Source: Trichoplusia ni (Eukaryota > Arthropoda > Insecta > Lepidoptera > Noctuidae). Taken from it: 64,000 bases of DNA. Each line of letters opens with the position of its first letter. Within the stretch, counting starts at the first letter, position 1. The notes beneath the pieces were generated by a model, which was not told the origin of the DNA, searched no databases, and saw nothing but the letters and a program-made list of their open reading frames with translations. The stretch is taken from contig NC_039501.1 in the NCBI RefSeq assembly GCF_003590095.1, positions 186,001 through 250,000 of the forward strand. Reading direction: 5' to 3'. Of the stretch, positions 60,573-64,000 are shown in pieces. The position numbers and the translations under genes are program-made.

Positions 60573-62929
60573 ACAAACTCCACCAACTTTATAATTAACA
60601 GGCCTATGAAAAATCGACGTGAAAAATACGCTGCATTCTATTTTTCTTAAGTCTTCAAATTGTAAAAGGCTCTCGTGAAATAATAGAGGGGTGGGTAGTA
60701 GAGTGGTGCTCATGTTGAGATCGCCACTGAATGGAAAGCACACTTGGGGGTACCAGACATTTCTGGTGAGGTTTTTTTCCAACCTAATTGGTAGGCGACA
60801 CTTGCTCCTTTAAATTGTAAGGTAATTTTACCTTTTTATTTAATTATTTTGTTATTTAGAGTTGTTTAATTAATGGGGTAAGGATTGACAATTATTTTAA
60901 TTGGGGTAATTTCGTATTTTTTTTTGGGTCAAAATGTGTGGTTCTTTTTTTTTAATTACATTCCAAATTTAAATTATTTTGACGTTGTATTGGTTGAACC
61001 ACAATGAGTGATATTAAAAGGTCAATTTATCATGAAATACTGAACAATCCAAAATTTACCTGAAATATATTTTGTTCCTTCTGAAATTCAATGACACTTT
61101 TTTTATATTAGATAGTAATTGTGCTCTTCACTGACAACCTAAGCTTTACGAAATTAAATTCTATTGCATTGTAATAAAGATTTTTCCAATAACAAAATGT
61201 CACCACGAATGTCTAGTCACCTGTATTTTATAGTGCACAGTCGAACTAACATTGATATCTCATCAAACTGAAACCTGCCTTACGGTCCGATAAATAAAGT
61301 TGAATTCCATCTGTCGTTGCTTCAACTGATTTGCTTGGACCATTTAAGTAATATTTCTTTACAGTGTATTGATTGGAAAATCGTATTACTTATGCATGAT
61401 CTATTGAAACTAATTGTTGGATGTTGACCTTTTACTGACACGAATAAATTGAACTTCAAATATCTTTAGGGTCTGTCTGGGTCTGAGATTTTATGTGAAT
61501 ACACAAACAAGGGATAAAATTTGATTGTATTACGTCTGAATGTCATAAGATATATTTTAAGAAGTCACGGACCTGTTTCATTGTTTTCCATAGTTAATCT
61601 TTATAAAGGTATGGAGAGTTCGTGGATTTTTTTCACAGATTTTCCTTCGGGGTGTTCGTTTAGATTTTCTGCAATTAGAAACAGGGTAACTAAGATTATT
61701 CATATGAAAGTTTTGGAAATGTCAGAAAAGGACTTACTTTTACAATTTAATATTTTGATTCACTTGCAAATTGATATCAACAATAATGATATCCTATTTG
61801 AGTTTTAGAAAACCGTTACGTAGATAATATAAGATTCAGATAACATTTAACAAAGAGTTCACTATGCTTTTTTTGAAGATTCTGATTCTTTGAAGTGAAA
61901 TTACAGCTTTCTCTTAAGACAAGCGTTAAGAATTAACTTTCAGACATTGATTAAAAACCTTCCTTTCATGACAATAGAACTTCAGACGAGACACATTACC
62001 CCTCATAAACAAAACACATTCATTAAAAAGACATCAACGCGATAAAAAAACATGATAATTAAAATATTATGCAACAAAAGGCTTGCTTTAAGTGGGTGGG
62101 TTTAAAAAATGAGCTCATTTCATCCCTCGGGGTTGGGCGGGTCTAAAACTGAGGGCATTCAGGCAAGCACTTCAACCCGTGCAGGGTAGTTACCACCAAC
62201 ATTCAACCCTTGAGTGGGTTTTCTATATTTATTGATTCATGTTTTTTTTTGTAATTTTTGTATGTATCGTATTGTGGCTACCTTATGGTAGTTTTTTATT
62301 GGATACGTTATAAGGTTTAAGGATTGAAGATATGTAATTTTAAGGGGTTGGCAGTCAGATTTGTCTATTCGTTTTTAAGTTGTACTTATTTTTAAGTTAT
62401 TTTGCGTCTACATAAAAAATTTAAGTACACGCAGAACTAATTTTAGCACATTGTATATTTTGTCTTACTAATAAATACATTTTGACATAATTATAAAATT
62501 AGCAAAACGTATAATTATTTATTTTGTTTAAGCAATTTCGAAATATTTATAAAACCACAACGTTTGTAACATACCTTTAAAGGCCGTCAACATAATAATG
62601 TTTTTTCAACTTTATCCAAATCTAAAATCACGTATAATATATATTCCCGCTTAACCTATCAGCTGCAATATAAAGTCAACCCATTACACCTTTACTACTG
62701 ACATACCTGCAATATAAACTATCCTTTTCACACTGAAAAAGCCTAAAATCAAAAACCCACTCCACAACAGATAAAAATTACCCCAACATAAACCAAAGGC
62801 CTGACTTACCCCATTCATCTTCCGTAGTATTTTCAATTAAACTCATGAATCTTTGAACAATACGCATGGGGCAAGTTGTATGGTCGCCATTGATTCCGAA
62901 TGACCGCGCTTTTGCAGGTTTTTTACAAT

Positions 62930-62962
62930 GGGAAGGCTTTGGTCAGCGGTGGGACGGCAAGT
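62930..62962 (+). repeat. LINE tail-like motif
   Basis: GGCTTTGGTCAGCGGTGGGAC fits the same tail phrase with substitutions. No other part of the element is visible. Confidence 0.2.
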
Positions 62963-63533
62963 TATTAATGGGGTTTAATGAGATTTGATGGTGTGTTGTT
63001 AATTCTGTGTTATTGTGCTCGTGTTTATTGGGGATATACATAGATAGAGATATATCCAATGAAGGTGGGTACAAAATAGTGAGTTGGTGTTTAGTATTCC
63101 TGCAACCGTGTGAATTTCAGAGTCACTATTGATATAAAGAATACTACTACTCTCCGGCAACACAAAGAAAATGGTTTTTTAAAGCAGCTGTGTTTGTTTA
63201 TACGTTATTCTTTATATTTGGTACAGTTAACTCAATGTTGGCAACCCTGAACTCCATTGGTAGAGTTCTGAAAAATACTTTTACTAGAAAACCTATATTT
63301 CCAAACATAACCTTCCGAGATGCTTGTAACAAAATACCTAAAATTAACAAGAACAAATATTATTTCGTCTATCTCATAAGCCTATTAATAAAATATTCAC
63401 ATATTAATTAATACAGTCCCTAATCATCTTATAACTATCCACTACAAGAACCACGCAAGCATAATCCCCATACAACGAGAGCCCTCACTAATAAAACATT
63501 TAATTTCGTGAAGAATGTTCCAGACGCAAGTAG

Positions 63534-63553
63534 TGACGTCATACGTGACGTCA
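63534..63553. promoter_or_regulatory. Tandem pair of perfect CRE palindromes
   Basis: TGACGTCA occurs at 63534-63541 and again at 63546-63553, separated by four bases (TACG). The palindrome is the known high-affinity site of CREB/ATF bZIP factors. Two perfect copies 12 bases apart, about one helical turn, are very unlikely by chance in AT-rich DNA. Confidence 0.5.
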
Positions 63554-64000
63554 CATTAAAGGGCTGTTAGTACGAGTGGAGTTTAAGAGCTATCTCTAAA
63601 TGTTTGTTGACATTAAAACATGAAGTGTTTGGAGAGATTTCTGAGTAGTTTTTAAGTTAAGAGTTTTTAAGTATATTTTAAAAGATTTTACAGACTTTTT
63701 CTTGCATAAGTAATTATGAAAATGTTTTTTTCTAAGTTATGCTGATATTGATAACAGTAATAGAAGCGCATGCTGAAAACATGGTTGCCCACTCAGTCGC
63801 CTTTGTTCTTTTTTCAAAGTCTTAAATATTATTATTATAAAGTTTCAATACCTAAAATACACAGAATTGTTTTTTACTTCAAGTACCTCCCATAAAAAAC
63901 CTGATGCGTATGCGTAGTAGACCAAAGTTGAGAATAAAAAACGTATGTTGCTTAGTGTACAATGAGGCTTAGACAAAGTGATCGATCATACCGAATGGCC

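Larger units (their letters stand above)
58019..63533. other. Intron-like, no gene seen
   Basis: Apart from listed repeats it contains a short TCAT/TCGT array at 58733-58757 and GC-richer DNA at 62085-62220. No further exon of the + strand candidate gene could be picked out. Confidence 0.4.

Noticed and set aside
1..64000. CRISPR arrays, operons, ribosome binding sites, phage or insertion sequences
   Set aside because: None were seen. Composition and repeats indicate an insect nuclear genome.

Overview
The window reads as AT-rich nuclear DNA of a moth or butterfly (Lepidoptera). The evidence is its interspersed repeats. They include tRNA-derived SINEs with a GACTGCACGG head and a GGTTCGATCC B box, and two copies of a SINE whose head resembles the 5S rRNA internal promoter. 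There are also short elements beginning TAGCTTTTCGCCCGCG or ACTAGCTGTTGCCCGCG with TAATATTAGTA or TTAGTATAGATTA tails, and LINE 3' ends of the CAGCAGTGGAC type with a GATGAT tail. There is no bacterial gene organisation, no long intact reading frame and no recognisable complete gene. Nearly all reading frames over 60 codons lie in repeats or in AT-rich noise.

The best model I can support is the inside of a very large, intron-rich gene on the + strand. A candidate coding exon at 18226-18289 starts with ATG, has an in-frame stop 12 bases upstream, encodes a basic-then-hydrophobic N-terminus and ends at a strong donor. A 51-base exon at 57811-57861 has an acceptor, a strong donor and matching phase (1/1). 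Joining the two gives a signal-peptide-like start ending in V-V-A before R-P-T. Between and upstream of these, four sites on the + strand join a pyrimidine tract plus CAG directly to GTA (2323/2324, 12419/12420, 18641/18642, 36990/36991). This is the form of recursive splice sites in giant insect introns. Three of them are followed 45-66 bases later by a second donor. I do not recognise the protein.

On the - strand a GC-rich block at 43765-43945 could be a terminal coding exon of a GPI-anchored protein, and a second, weaker exon candidate lies at 45843-45950. A degraded gene-like segment (16058-16370) has one early stop and one frameshift. A LINE reverse-transcriptase C-terminus (30010-30170) and an unassigned 73-codon open frame (52561-52779) also lie on the - strand.

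Layout: 1-18190, intron-like DNA with repeats and two recursive-site candidates. 18194-18289, start-codon exon candidate. 18290-57810, giant intron candidate with SINE/LINE debris, two recursive-site candidates and the - strand exon candidates. 57811-57861, second exon candidate. 57862-64000, intron-like DNA ending in a tandem pair of perfect cAMP-response-element palindromes. All exon and splice calls come from reading the sequence by eye. No transcript or homology evidence was available.
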